Shown one piece after another: positions 18,312-27,932 of a DNA stretch of 64,000 nucleotides; positions within the stretch are counted from its first letter, which is position 1; every line of letters begins with the position of its first letter. Location of the stretch: positions 62,001-126,000 of the forward strand of contig JAAZCE010000011.1 of the NCBI GenBank assembly GCA_012513435.1, read 5' to 3'. Source of the stretch: Clostridiales bacterium. GTDB lineage: Bacteria > Bacillota > Clostridia > Peptostreptococcales > Anaerovoracaceae. Both the position numbers and the translations under genes were made by a program. The notes beneath the pieces are model-generated. The model was not told where the DNA came from. It did no database searches and worked only from the letters and a program-made list of their open reading frames with translations.

Positions 18312-19196
18312 ATGAAAAATATACAGGCTCTATACACAACTAAAGATATACGAGACTATATGTCCGAGGTTCGTTTGCTGATTTCCGATGCAGAGAGTAG
18401 GTTGAGCGATGATGAGGTCTTGGAAAAAATAGAAGAATACGTTTTTTCACAGGACAAGGCTCAGAGCTGCAGCTATTGGCAAAACGCCAAGATGATAAAC
18501 AGACTATTTCTCTCTCTGAGAAAGGAGATGGATATACTCCAGCCCTATATTGAAGACAAGAGCATCTCGGAGATAATGGTAAACGGCAGGAAGGACATAT
18601 TTGTGGAAAGGAAGGGCGTTCTGGAACGTCTCCCTCTTGCCTTTGACACCACTGAAGAGCTGGAAGAATTGATAAGGCGAATAGCCTCGGCAGTTCATAG
18701 GGAAATCAATGAGCTGACCCCCATAGTTGATGCTAGATTATCAGACGGTTCCAGGGTAAACGCCGTTTACAAGAACATAGCATTAAACGGCCCGATTTTA
18801 ACAATAAGAAAATTTCCTGAAAGCATTATGACCATGAAAGACCTTATTGAGAATGAAACTATAACACATGAAGGCGCCTGTTTTTTGCGAGACCTTGTTG
18901 CATCGGGAAAGAACTGCTTCATATGCGGGGGAACTTCCTCTGGTAAAACAACCCTGTTAAATGTGCTAGCTCAATCTATTCCCCCGCATGAGCGAGTAGT
19001 TGTAATAGAAGACTCGGCAGAGCTTCAGATAAACGAAATAGAGAATATAGTCAGACTGGAATGTAGGAACGCTAATGTTCAAGGAAAAGGAGCTGTTGAT
19101 ATGGCCGGCCTAGTCAAGACCAGCCTCAGAATGCGACCGGATAGAATACTGGTGGGAGAAGTGAGAGGTAAGGAAGTCCTCGATATGGTGCAGGCA
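18312..19196 (+). pseudogene. cpaF: cpaF/tadA 5' part, interrupted by the conjugative element
   Basis: 295 residues of the secretion ATPase that powers Flp/Tad pilus assembly. It has the N-terminal domain (EDKSISEIMVNGRKDIFVERKG), Walker A (CGGTSSGKTTLLNVL) and Walker B region (MRPDRILVGEVRGKEVLDMVQA). The native sequence ends at GCA 19194-19196. The element then adds four foreign codons (LIFT) and a stop at 19209-19211. The missing C-terminal piece, starting INTGHSG, lies 41 kb downstream at 60352. The truncated product lacks the His box and C-terminal helices and is unlikely to work. Confidence 0.93.
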
Positions 19197-19207
19197 CTTA
19201 TATTTAC
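19192..19207. repeat. Left junction (attL): direct repeat and terminal inverted repeat
   Basis: AGGCA at 19192-19196 is chromosomal or duplicated target sequence. One base later TTATATTTAC (19198-19207) is an exact inverted match to GTAAATATAA at the right end. The end boundary comes from the cpaF reading frame. Confidence 0.8.
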
Positions 19208-19248
19208 CTAAATATACATTTATAAGTAAGATAAGGAGGCATTGAATA

Positions 19249-19494
19249 ATGAAAGACACAGGAATAGTAAGGAACGTTGATGGGTTGGGTCGAATTGTAA
19301 TACCAAAAGAGCTTAGAGATATGCTTCATATGGAGACAGGTGATTCATTAGAAGTGTATGTGATGGAAGATGGGATAGTTTTAAAAAAATATCATAGAGG
19401 TTGCGAATTATGTGGCTCTATAGATGATACGATAATCTTTAAAGAAAAAGAAATATGCCCAAAGTGTCTCAAGATAATAAAGGAGTATAAGTAA
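19249..19494 (+). CDS. AbrB/SpoVT-like regulator with cysteine tail
   Basis: 81 residues behind AAGGAGG. Residues 1-50 are a swapped-hairpin AbrB DNA-binding domain (GIVRNVDGLGRIVIPKELRDML). The rest holds a CELC...CPKC zinc-ribbon-like pair, which many clostridial AbrB relatives carry on mobile elements. It is the first gene inside the element and probably controls element genes, possibly the adhesin or transfer operon. Confidence 0.88.
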   Translation: MKDTGIVRNVDGLGRIVIPKELRDMLHMETGDSLEVYVMEDGIVLKKYHRGCELCGSIDDTIIFKEKEICPKCLKIIKEYK

Positions 19495-19577
19495 ATAACA
19501 ATATAATATTTCCTAGAACAGACGATTTTTGCAGTACAATATATGTATAGGATATTAAGGAAAGTGAGGTGGTTAAT

Positions 19578-20150
19578 ATGAAAAGAAAAATGCTTGTGAT
19601 TATATGTATCAGTATATTTGCTGTTACCGGGATAATCGCCGGAATAGTAAATTGCACTGACAGTAATGCTGATGAAGAAAAGTCCAAGGCAACAGCACCT
19701 ATAGAAGATATGAAAGTTGCAAATGATGGTAAGCAAACGAAAAACAGCAATAAGCAAAAAACAGGAGCTGATGCAGTAGGAAATCCTCTTTCGAAAGAGA
19801 AAGGGGTTAATAAAAAGAAAAAGGGCGATTTCAGTTCTGAGGTGAAAGATAGTAGTCCAAATGGGGCGCCCTCTTCAAAGCCTACTATCAAGGAATCATC
19901 AAAACCATCTCATGAGCACTCATGGGAAGCAATTTACAAAACAAGGCAGAGTCCCCATATAAGGCAGGTGCCTTGGACAAAGTGTTACTGCTGCGGTGCA
20001 GATATGACGGGGAACCCCAGCCATATAGACCAACATCTATTAAATGGTGAGAGTAATGTGCATTATGGGACGGAATACAGAAGTGAGACATATTATATAA
20101 GCGAGCAGTATGTGAGCGGGTATAAATGTTCATGCGGAGCAATAAAGTAA
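19578..20150 (+). CDS. Secreted protein with C-terminal zinc-ribbon-like domain
   Basis: About 190 residues; ATG 19578 with GAGGTGG is preferred to the GTG at 19569. An N-terminal hydrophobic signal (MLVIICISIFAVTGIIAGIV) is followed by a long Lys/Ser-rich linker. The C-terminal domain has HEHSWE, CYCCGADM and CSCGAIK motifs, which could bind zinc outside the cell. No known family function. It shares a context with the adhesin gene but a terminator separates them. Confidence 0.7.
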   Translation: MKRKMLVIICISIFAVTGIIAGIVNCTDSNADEEKSKATAPIEDMKVANDGKQTKNSNKQKTGADAVGNPLSKEKGVNKKKKGDFSSEVKDSSPNGAPSSKPTIKESSKPSHEHSWEAIYKTRQSPHIRQVPWTKCYCCGADMTGNPSHIDQHLLNGESNVHYGTEYRSETYYISEQYVSGYKCSCGAIK

Positions 20151-20187
20151 ATAAGAAAACATAATCTGTGCAAACAGTTTATGATAT

Positions 20188-20226
20188 TAAAAAAGCAGCT
20201 TTTCAAAAAGAAGGGCTGTTTTTTTG
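20188..20226 (+). terminator. Probable Rho-independent terminator
   Basis: AAAAAAGCAGC(TTTT) pairs imperfectly with GAAGGGCTGTTTTTTT around a short A-rich loop. It ends with seven or more T. Confidence 0.7.
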
Positions 20227-20247
20227 TGTGAAAAGTAATGACAAGTA

Positions 20248-20275
20248 GCAAAATCGCCGATGTCTGCGATTTTGC
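20248..20275. repeat. Dispersed palindrome, copy 1
   Basis: The arms are GCAAAATCGC and GCGATTTTGC around a CGATGTCT centre; one mismatch (C for A) against the perfect copy at 33581. It lies between the terminator above and the adhesin ribosome binding site. Confidence 0.85.
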
Positions 20276-20296
20276 CATATCGAGAAAGGAGTAGCT

Positions 20297-23260
20297 ATGT
20301 ATAGAACAAGAGATAGACCAGAGGGACTTATTCGATATTTCAAAATAAAAAAGCGAAACGAGGAAAGTATTGATATGAACATAACAAAAAGAAAAAGTAA
20401 AATATTTACTATGCTGATAGCGATAATAATGATGGTCGGGATATTTATACCATCTGTAAGTGATAGAGCCTATGCAGCGGATGGTAGGATAACGGTAAAG
20501 GTTGGTAAGCAAATTGATTATTCGTCACATTTCACACATTATTTTTATGCAGGAGAAAAAGATCATCCGGTGTATTGCGCTCAGCCTCAGCTCCCAACAC
20601 TTCCATCAGGAACATATGATTACAACTTCATAAGTCCGACATCCATGTTAGCAAAGTGTCTTTACTACGGATTTGGTGGTCCGGGATACGATAAATATAT
20701 TGATGATACATTAAGAGGAAGCTGGGATGGAGAAGATGATGCTTACTGCCTTACCCATATAATCATATCCATCGCATATGATGAAACAACAAGCGCTTCA
20801 GTAGATCCATTTTATGGGCTTACCGGAACATGGAAATCAAAGGCACAGTCACTATATAATTATATAAAGAGCCTCCCTGCTCCACCTGTAAACTACAGGG
20901 CATATATTATAAAGAGCACCGGATGCCAGGATATTCTTGGTTCCTTTAATGATACAGGAAATATAAAGATAGTAAAATCATCTAAAGATACTGCAATGAC
21001 AGATAGCAATACCTGTTACTCACTTGCAGGTGCAAAGTACGGAGTATATTACGGAAGTAGCCTAATAGGAACCATAACAACAGATGCGAGCGGAATAGGA
21101 ACACTAAATAACGTTCTTGTTGCAAACTACACACTTAAGGAAATAACAGCATCAAAGGGCTATGCACTCGATATAAGGTCATATAACTGCAATGTTAAAA
21201 ATGAAACAACAACTACAGTGGGTGTAAAGGAACAGCCTAAGGATGACCCTATAGGAATACTTCTTAAAAAGGGAGATGGAGAAACTGATAAGCCTGCGCC
21301 TCAAGGTGGCGGGGTGCTTCAAGGTGCAGTGTATGAAGTGAAATACTATAAGCATACAAGTAGCGGTAAAAGCCTTGCCGCAACATGGAGATTTATCACA
21401 GATAAGAATGGTATAGCACATTTTTCAGAAGCCGATTTAGATAAGAGCTTTGATAACAGTGACTTTTATATCTCGGCAGCCGGAGACCCATGTATGCCTC
21501 TTGGAACTGTAACCGTTCAGGAAGTAAAAGCTCCAGAAGGATATTTGTTAAATGATAGGATTTATACTACTGTGATAACAGAGGATGCCGGAACGGTAGA
21601 ATCAGTTTATACATATAATACGCCTGAGATTGGTTCGGATGCAGAGGTAGCAGAGCAGCCAAAGAGAGGTGATATCAAGCTTGTAAAGGTCAAAGATGGA
21701 ACCATGCAACGGCTTTCAAATATTCAGTTCAAGATAACTTCAAAAACTACGGGTGAAAGCCATATAGTATGCACAGATGAAAACGGAATAATAGATACAT
21801 CATCAAGTTGGAATTCTCATGAGAGCGATACCAATGGAGGAACATCCCTCTCTGGCGTATGGTTTGGCGAAATTAGTGCTATTGATGATAACAAGGGAGC
21901 ACTTCTTTATGATTACTATACTTTAGATGAAATAAGGGGCGAGAATAATAAAAACATGAGGCTGCTTGAAGATGTAGAGTTTCGTATATATCGAGATTCC
22001 ACTGTCTTAAACCTTGGGACGGTAACAGATGATGTCATAAAAATCAAGACGGAAGCACTTGATAAGGAAACAAAAAATCATATTTCATATGCAGATAATA
22101 AAGTCACTATTATTGATACAGTAAGCTATAAGAATCTTACTGAGGGCAAAATATATAAGATGAAAGGGATGCTAATTGATAAGGAGACAGGAAAGCCTTT
22201 AATAGTAGACGAAAAGAAAATCACATCTGAGAAAGAATTCCTTTGTAAGGATGAGAACGGTAGCATAGAACTTGAATTTACATTTGATGCTACATCTTAT
22301 AGCGGGATAGAGGTAGTCGTATTTGAAAAATGTTTTGATGTAGAAGCAGAAGCGGAAATAACAGGTCATGAAGATATTGAGGATAAAGCCCAGAGCATAT
22401 CTATTCCAAAGATAAAAACTAAAGCAATAGGAAAAGCTTCAAAGCTTAATATAGTGTCAAATGCCGGCAAGCAGAGGGTTATTGATACAGTAAGCTATGA
22501 AAAGCTTTTACCGGGAGAACAGTATTTGCTAAAGACATGGCTTGTAGACAGCAAGGGTTTCCCAATCTTAGATGCGCCTTCTGTTGCAAAGGAGTTTACT
22601 GTAAATGAGGAAAACGGAGAGGTGGATACTGAAATAAGCTTTGATTCGGGCAAGTTCTCCAGTCAGAATGTAGTAATCTTTGAAGAACTATATATCATAA
22701 ATAAAGATACAGGCAAAAAGGAAATCGTTGCTACGCATAAGGATATAAAGGACAGCAACCAGACGATAAAGGTTCCTAAGATAGGAACAACTGCTAAGGT
22801 TTCCGGTTCCAAAGAAAATACTATAAAGCCTAAAGGTGAGCATCAGATAGTAGACACTATCAAATACGAAAACCTTATTTCAGAAAAAGAGTACAAAGCG
22901 AAAACATATCTTGTAGATGCTGATGGAAAAAAGATAAAGGGTACTGATGTAGAAACGATTTTTACAGCAGATAAAGAAAACGGTAGCGTGGATGTGAAAA
23001 TAGTATTTGATGCAGAAAAAATCAAAACACAGAAAATAGTAGTATTTGAAGAAATATATCTTATGGATGATGAAGAAGAGATACTTATAGGTGAGCATAA
23101 GGATATAAACGATGATAACCAGACTGTTAAAATATTAGTTGATACTCCAAAGACAGGCGATAAAAATTTGGTATGGCTCTTTGCCATATTGGCTGTGATA
23201 GCCGGAAGCGGGATATTTGCGGCACTTAAGAAAAATGAGCGGAGGAGAAAAAAAGAATAA
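20297..23260 (+). CDS. VaFE-repeat surface adhesin with thioester domain and sortase signal
   Basis: 987 residues. ATG 20297 has AAGGAG upstream; ATG 20374 is an alternative that would shorten the leader. A signal peptide ends near AYAADG. Residues about 75-220 look like a thioester domain: HPVYCAQPQ supplies the reactive Cys and the downstream DAYCLTHIIISIAYDE fits the family. Cna-B domains follow (AKYGVYYGSSLIG...ASGIGTLNNV, and GAVYEVKYYKHTSSGK). Three VaFE repeats carry ester-bond motifs (IDTVSYKNL with DKAQSI; DSNQTIKVP; DDNQTVKI). TPKTGDK, a hydrophobic helix and RRRKKE form the wall anchor. It probably binds a host or recipient surface covalently. Confidence 0.9.
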   Translation: MYRTRDRPEGLIRYFKIKKRNEESIDMNITKRKSKIFTMLIAIIMMVGIFIPSVSDRAYAADGRITVKVGKQIDYSSHFTHYFYAGEKDHPVYCAQPQLPTLPSGTYDYNFISPTSMLAKCLYYGFGGPGYDKYIDDTLRGSWDGEDDAYCLTHIIISIAYDETTSASVDPFYGLTGTWKSKAQSLYNYIKSLPAPPVNYRAYIIKSTGCQDILGSFNDTGNIKIVKSSKDTAMTDSNTCYSLAGAKYGVYYGSSLIGTITTDASGIGTLNNVLVANYTLKEITASKGYALDIRSYNCNVKNETTTTVGVKEQPKDDPIGILLKKGDGETDKPAPQGGGVLQGAVYEVKYYKHTSSGKSLAATWRFITDKNGIAHFSEADLDKSFDNSDFYISAAGDPCMPLGTVTVQEVKAPEGYLLNDRIYTTVITEDAGTVESVYTYNTPEIGSDAEVAEQPKRGDIKLVKVKDGTMQRLSNIQFKITSKTTGESHIVCTDENGIIDTSSSWNSHESDTNGGTSLSGVWFGEISAIDDNKGALLYDYYTLDEIRGENNKNMRLLEDVEFRIYRDSTVLNLGTVTDDVIKIKTEALDKETKNHISYADNKVTIIDTVSYKNLTEGKIYKMKGMLIDKETGKPLIVDEKKITSEKEFLCKDENGSIELEFTFDATSYSGIEVVVFEKCFDVEAEAEITGHEDIEDKAQSISIPKIKTKAIGKASKLNIVSNAGKQRVIDTVSYEKLLPGEQYLLKTWLVDSKGFPILDAPSVAKEFTVNEENGEVDTEISFDSGKFSSQNVVIFEELYIINKDTGKKEIVATHKDIKDSNQTIKVPKIGTTAKVSGSKENTIKPKGEHQIVDTIKYENLISEKEYKAKTYLVDADGKKIKGTDVETIFTADKENGSVDVKIVFDAEKIKTQKIVVFEEIYLMDDEEEILIGEHKDINDDNQTVKILVDTPKTGDKNLVWLFAILAVIAGSGIFAALKKNERRRKKE

Positions 23261-23276
23261 GGAGAAAGTGGGTAAT

Positions 23277-23312
23277 ATGGGCGGCCGAAAACAAAGCCGC
23301 CTTTTAAAATGA
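23277..23312 (+). CDS. Possible 11-codon leader peptide before mobC
   Basis: ATG 23277 opens MGGRKQSRLLK, ending at TGA 23310-23312, which overlaps the mobC ATG (ATGA). AAGGAG lies 12 bases upstream. A GGCGGC/GCCGCC hairpin sits inside the tiny frame. Coupled translation or attenuation of the mobilisation genes is conceivable; the frame may also be chance. Confidence 0.35.
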   Translation: MGGRKQSRLLK

Positions 23313-23677
23313 AAAAGGAAAAAAGAAATGAAAGGGCTGCTATAAAGGTTTACCTTACAAAGGCTGAACACGACAGGCTATATGAGCTTTCATTAGGGAG
23401 TGGCTACAGTAAGTCAAGCTATATGAGAAGGCTTTTGAAGGGGGCTGTACCTCCTAAGATGCCCCCGAGGGAATTTTACGAGTTTATATTTGAGCTTAAT
23501 AAAATAGGTACAAACATCAATCAGATAGCAAAGGTCGCAAATATGAGCGGTAGTGTAAATGAACAAGAATACCGAAAAGAGGCTGAGAAGCTAAAAAAGG
23601 TCATACCTGAAATACGAGAAATCTATTTAAGGGAGGGAGAAGTTCATATTGGCAACAACGAAGATTTGGGCGATTAA
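23309..23677 (+). CDS. MobC-like relaxosome accessory protein
   Basis: 122 residues. The N-terminal half is a ribbon-helix-helix domain (RAAIKVYLTKAEHDRLYELSLGSGYSKSSYMRRLL) and the C-terminal half contains the MobC signature ELNKIGTNINQIAKVAN. Such proteins bind the transfer origin and help the relaxase nick DNA. Its end overlaps the relaxase start, so the two are coupled. Confidence 0.9.
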   Translation: MKKEKRNERAAIKVYLTKAEHDRLYELSLGSGYSKSSYMRRLLKGAVPPKMPPREFYEFIFELNKIGTNINQIAKVANMSGSVNEQEYRKEAEKLKKVIPEIREIYLREGEVHIGNNEDLGD

Positions 23678-24971
23678 AGCAGATCTTGCTTCGGCTATTT
23701 CATACATTGGAAATCCCAATAAAACGGAAGCGTTAAAGGCTGTAATAGATTATGCGGCTTCAGATGAAAAGACCTATTCTTTAGAATACAGAAGTGGTAT
23801 CAACTGTGATATTGATAATGCTTTAGAAGAAATGCAGGCGGTAAAGAGGCAGTTTGCAAAAGAAGGCGGTATACTCGCTCATCATGCAGAGCAGAGTTTT
23901 GCTCCCGGAGAAGTGACAGCAGATAAGGCTCATGAAATCGGCGTAGCCTTTGCAGAAGAAATGTGGGGCGACAGATTTCAGGTTATTGTATGTACCCATC
24001 TTGATAAGGCTCATATTCATAATCATTTCATATTAAATTCAGTCTCATTTATTGACGGTAAAAAATATAACGGATGTAAGGCTACATATAAAAGGATGAG
24101 AGAGCTTTCAGATGAAAGGTGTAGAAATGAAGGCTTATCTGTTGTTGAACTTCCAAAAGATAAAGGCATTAGCCGGGCTATATGGAATATAGAAAATGAA
24201 GGCAGGGTAAGCATAAGAAGTCTTGTAAAAAAGGATATCGACTATGCTATATCAAGGTCAAAATCAGAAGATAGCTTTTATCAGAGCCTGCGTGATATGG
24301 GATACCGCCTTAAATTCGCAAAGCACATTGCACTTTTGCCGCCGGGAAAGGATAAGCATATCAGGCTTAAATCTCTTGGCGATGAATACTTACCTGAAGA
24401 CATCAGAAAGCGGATTGCAGAAAACTACAGCAAAAATTATGGAATCATCTATACAGGAAAGAGAAGGATGGCTAACTGTAAGAAGCCTCAAAAGAAGCTT
24501 ACAGGCTATAAGGCTTTATATGTGAGATATTTGTTTGCGCTTGGAAAAATACCAAGCAGAAAAAGACATATAAAGCCTTCACATTATACGGTAAGGCAGG
24601 TAAGGTACTTAGATAAAATCAGCAGTCAGAGCCGCCTCATATTTTTAAATGATATAAGTAATGAAAATGATTTAAGGGTATTTTCAGACAGCCTTTCAAA
24701 GGAACTTGTAAAACTGGAAGCTCAAAGAGCAGAAAAAAGGGCAGCTCTTAGAAGAAAGCAGGCAGAGCCTGATGCCACAAGGCTTAAAGCTGAAATAGCC
24801 GAAATCACGGAGCAGATGAGGCAGACAAGAAACAAGATAAAGACATGTGAGGATATAAAAAGCAATATGAAAGAGGTTCAGGCGGTAAATACCGGATATA
24901 ACAGGAAAACTGATAGAAAAGAGGTGAGAATAAATGAGCATGGAAGCAGAGACAGGCGAGATGATCGTTAG
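23649..24971 (+). CDS. Relaxase (MobA/VirD2 type)
   Basis: 440 residues from TTG 23649 with GGAGGGAG upstream. The relaxase domain covers about residues 1-230. The metal-binding histidine motif is HLDKAHIHNHFILNSV near residue 117; the catalytic tyrosine is likely one of those in the first 45 residues (AISYIGNP). The C-terminal third is a charged coiled coil. It nicks the transfer origin and stays bound to the transferred strand. Overlaps the PcfB-like gene. Confidence 0.92.
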   Translation: MATTKIWAIKADLASAISYIGNPNKTEALKAVIDYAASDEKTYSLEYRSGINCDIDNALEEMQAVKRQFAKEGGILAHHAEQSFAPGEVTADKAHEIGVAFAEEMWGDRFQVIVCTHLDKAHIHNHFILNSVSFIDGKKYNGCKATYKRMRELSDERCRNEGLSVVELPKDKGISRAIWNIENEGRVSIRSLVKKDIDYAISRSKSEDSFYQSLRDMGYRLKFAKHIALLPPGKDKHIRLKSLGDEYLPEDIRKRIAENYSKNYGIIYTGKRRMANCKKPQKKLTGYKALYVRYLFALGKIPSRKRHIKPSHYTVRQVRYLDKISSQSRLIFLNDISNENDLRVFSDSLSKELVKLEAQRAEKRAALRRKQAEPDATRLKAEIAEITEQMRQTRNKIKTCEDIKSNMKEVQAVNTGYNRKTDRKEVRINEHGSRDRRDDR

Positions 24972-25962
24972 AGTAGCTTTTGATGGATTAGAGAGGACAC
25001 TTCGCATAACAGGAAGCGCAGGACTTTTGACAGGAAAGCTCCTTATTTTTTTAGCGGCAGCGCTTAGTAAAGGCAAGGCTAAAGATATAGCTTTAAATCC
25101 GGGAGGTATATGCATGGTAACGGTCCCTGAAAAATCATTGAAGGACTTTGCAAGACTTGCAAAGAAGTATCATCTTCAATATTTTGTAGCAAAGGATAAG
25201 CTGCATGAGGCAGGATTACAGGATATTTGCATAAGAGCAGAGGATGCAGGTGTAGTAAACAGGATATGCGAGAAAATGGGAATCAATGCAATCGAAAGGG
25301 GCAATGGAAGCATAGAAAACGTCACTGATTTTAATAAAGCAGCCGAAGTAAAAAAGCAGGTAAGCGTTTCCTTTGACAGAGCCTTAAATCGTATCACAGA
25401 AAAAGACTTTTCAAAAGATACCCCAAGGTATATCTGCGAAAGGACAAATCCTGCAAATTATATCGAGCTTAAATCAAGTTATGAAAACTATAACGGTGAG
25501 CAGTATACAAAGACCAGATATACGGTATATAAGGAGGGCGAGAAAATCGGTGAATACAATGATGGCAGATTTGACGGAAGGGAGCGTGGCTACTGGCAAA
25601 GTCAAAAGGAGAAGATGAGAAATGCGGCAGGATTTACGGATGATATTGTATTTTTCGATGAGGCAGAAGAATTTAATCACTATCGGAAGCTACAGGAAAT
25701 AGATGCAATGCCGTCCATACCTGCAGGGGAGCTAAAGGATAAGGCAGAAAAGGAGATAAGAGAATTTATGGTAGGGGAAGGTACTTCAAAAAACCCGCAG
25801 AAAGCCTCGGAAGTGGGCATAGGCAAAGCATCCGAGGCTGGTGCGAGGGATACGAAAAAAGAAGAAGGCAGTCCGATACATAAATATGTCAATGAATATA
25901 AGGCAAAGGACAAGCAAGTAAACCGCAGCAGTAAAGTTAAAGCACCTGAGATCGTGAGGTGA
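24934..25962 (+). CDS. PcfB/DUF3801 family conjugation protein
   Basis: 342 residues overlapping both neighbours. The N-terminal 120 residues match DUF3801/PcfB, which links the relaxosome to the coupling protein in Gram-positive conjugation (KLLIFLAAALSKGKAKDIALNPGG). A central region includes ENYNGEQYTKTRYTVYKEGEKIGEYNDGRFDGR, and the C-terminus is disordered and charged. No membrane segments. Confidence 0.85.
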   Translation: MSMEAETGEMIVRVAFDGLERTLRITGSAGLLTGKLLIFLAAALSKGKAKDIALNPGGICMVTVPEKSLKDFARLAKKYHLQYFVAKDKLHEAGLQDICIRAEDAGVVNRICEKMGINAIERGNGSIENVTDFNKAAEVKKQVSVSFDRALNRITEKDFSKDTPRYICERTNPANYIELKSSYENYNGEQYTKTRYTVYKEGEKIGEYNDGRFDGRERGYWQSQKEKMRNAAGFTDDIVFFDEAEEFNHYRKLQEIDAMPSIPAGELKDKAEKEIREFMVGEGTSKNPQKASEVGIGKASEAGARDTKKEEGSPIHKYVNEYKAKDKQVNRSSKVKAPEIVR

Positions 25963-27785
25963 TGGATATAGGACACTTTAAAAAAGAAGATATGCTTTTC
26001 ATATCTATAGGATTTCTGATAACAGGTGTAGTATCCATAATACTTACCCCAGCAGTAATAGCCGAAGGAAACATATTCGATAAAATAAACATTGCAGGCT
26101 ATTGCCTTTCCCATCCTTTTGATATTAGTTTTACAAGCAGCACATATAAAGTGATTCTTGCTACTTCATTTATCTATATCATCTGTATCTGTATATACCT
26201 TGCTGATAAGCAAAACACAAGATTTAATGAAGAATACGGTTCAGCAAAATGGGGAGATGTAAGCAAGCTTTGCAGGAAATATAGTGATAAGAATTTTTCA
26301 AAAAACAGACTGCTTACGCAAAACCTTAGAATAAGCGAAACAGGAAAGAAGGTTTTTCTGAATTTGATTACGCTGGTAATCGGGGGAAGCGGCGCAGGAA
26401 AATCTTTTTATTACTGCATACCGAATCTTCTTCAGGCTCAAGGCTCCTACATTGTGCTTGATCCATCAGGGGAGCTGCTGGAAAGGACAGGTGCCTTTCT
26501 TCATAGCAGCGGATACAAAATAAAAGCATTAAACCTTGATGATATGGATGATTCCTTTAGATATAACCCTTTTGAATACATCAAAACAGATGATGATGTA
26601 TTAAGGCTCTGCGAAAATATCTTTAGAGCAACGGTGCCAAAGGAAAGTCATTCAAATGATCCTATGTGGGACAATCAAGCAAAGGCAATGCTTATGGCAT
26701 ATATGTTTTTGATATTTTATGAAGCAGGAGAAGATGAAAAGAATATGAGGGTGCTCATGTATATTGCAAGAGAGGATACGGCAGAGGAGGATGAAGAGGG
26801 TAATATCAAAGATACGGCAATCTCAACCATGTTTGATAAGCTGGAGCTTGAAAACCCAGAGCATATAGCAGTCAGGTTTTATAAGACAGCAAGGAAAGGA
26901 ACAGCTAAAACAATTTTGGGCGTACAGACCACCCTTATGGGAAGATTAAATAAGTTCAATTTAGAATCGGTTTGCAGGCTTACTGACTGCGATGAGCTTG
27001 AGCTATATGAGATAGGAAAAGAAAAAACAACACTTTTTCTGGTTATCCCGGCAGAGGATAAGAGCTTTAACTTTATCATCAGTATGCTTTACTCCCAGCT
27101 TATCCCTATTCTATATAAGCAGGCAAGGGAAAGCCGGGGAAAAAGGTTAGAGGTTCCGGTACACTTTCTGATGGATGAGTTTAGTAATGTTATTTTACCG
27201 GGAGATTTTCTTACAGTGCTTACTACAGCAAGAAAGCACGATATTTCATTTTCTATTCTTATACAGGCCATCAGTCAGTTAAAGCCAATGTTTGAAAAGG
27301 AACAATTTAATACGCTTATCGGAAATGCCGATGAATTTGTGTATCTTGGAAGCGGAGAATTTGAAACTCAAAAGTACATATCAGAGCGGATTGGAAAGGA
27401 AACCATTATTGTAAAAAGCCATAACCTGACAAAAGGCATTCGTGGAAGTTTTACAGAAAACAGTCAGCCTGTAGCAAGAGAGCTTCTAACCGCTTCAGAG
27501 GTAGATACATTTTTAGGAGAAAAACAGGCACTTGTAAAGCTGAGAGGAAATGACTGGGTCATCGACGAAAAGATAAAGCCTCAAAGTCATCCGAATTATA
27601 AATACACCTCTGACGTAACAGGAAAAGCATATAAGGCAGGTGATGCAAGCGGCATGTCAGCAGTGATCCAATATGAAGATGCTGATACTGTCAGCAGCAT
27701 AGATATAGAGGCAGAAAATATATCAGCTGATATTTATAACAGGATAAATATAATTACAGATGAGGAGTTAGTTGATTTGATATAG
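25959..27785 (+). CDS. VirD4/TraG-type coupling ATPase
   Basis: 608 residues. Two N-terminal hydrophobic segments (IGFLITGVVSIILTPAV; VILATSFIYIICICIYL) anchor it. EYGSAKWGDVSKLCRKYS and Walker A GGSGAGKSFYYCIPN (about residue 141) are followed by Walker B HFLMDEFSNV near residue 400, and by ISQLKPMFEKEQFNTLIGN. It carries the relaxase-DNA complex to the secretion channel. ATGA-type overlap with the preceding gene. Confidence 0.95.
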   Translation: MMDIGHFKKEDMLFISIGFLITGVVSIILTPAVIAEGNIFDKINIAGYCLSHPFDISFTSSTYKVILATSFIYIICICIYLADKQNTRFNEEYGSAKWGDVSKLCRKYSDKNFSKNRLLTQNLRISETGKKVFLNLITLVIGGSGAGKSFYYCIPNLLQAQGSYIVLDPSGELLERTGAFLHSSGYKIKALNLDDMDDSFRYNPFEYIKTDDDVLRLCENIFRATVPKESHSNDPMWDNQAKAMLMAYMFLIFYEAGEDEKNMRVLMYIAREDTAEEDEEGNIKDTAISTMFDKLELENPEHIAVRFYKTARKGTAKTILGVQTTLMGRLNKFNLESVCRLTDCDELELYEIGKEKTTLFLVIPAEDKSFNFIISMLYSQLIPILYKQARESRGKRLEVPVHFLMDEFSNVILPGDFLTVLTTARKHDISFSILIQAISQLKPMFEKEQFNTLIGNADEFVYLGSGEFETQKYISERIGKETIIVKSHNLTKGIRGSFTENSQPVARELLTASEVDTFLGEKQALVKLRGNDWVIDEKIKPQSHPNYKYTSDVTGKAYKAGDASGMSAVIQYEDADTVSSIDIEAENISADIYNRINIITDEELVDLI

Positions 27786-27794
27786 GGAGGCAGC

Positions 27795-27932
27795 ATGGAA
27801 AAAATTGAAGCAAAAAGAATAGACGTTTTATATACGCTTCTTCAAAGAGCAGAAGAAGCGGGTGATAAAGAAATAATAAGTGCACTGCGATGGGCGATAT
27901 TAAGCCTTGAGCAAAAGCAAAGGAAAGGATGA
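27795..27932 (+). CDS. Small conserved-looking transfer-region protein
   Basis: 45 residues, below the track limit. ATG 27795 has GGGAGG upstream. The sequence is amphipathic and helical (RIDVLYTLLQRAEEAGDKEI, then LRWAILSLEQKQRKG). Its stop overlaps the start of the pilin gene (ATGA). Tight packing between virD4 and the pilin argues for a real gene; function unknown. Confidence 0.7.
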   Translation: MEKIEAKRIDVLYTLLQRAEEAGDKEIISALRWAILSLEQKQRKG

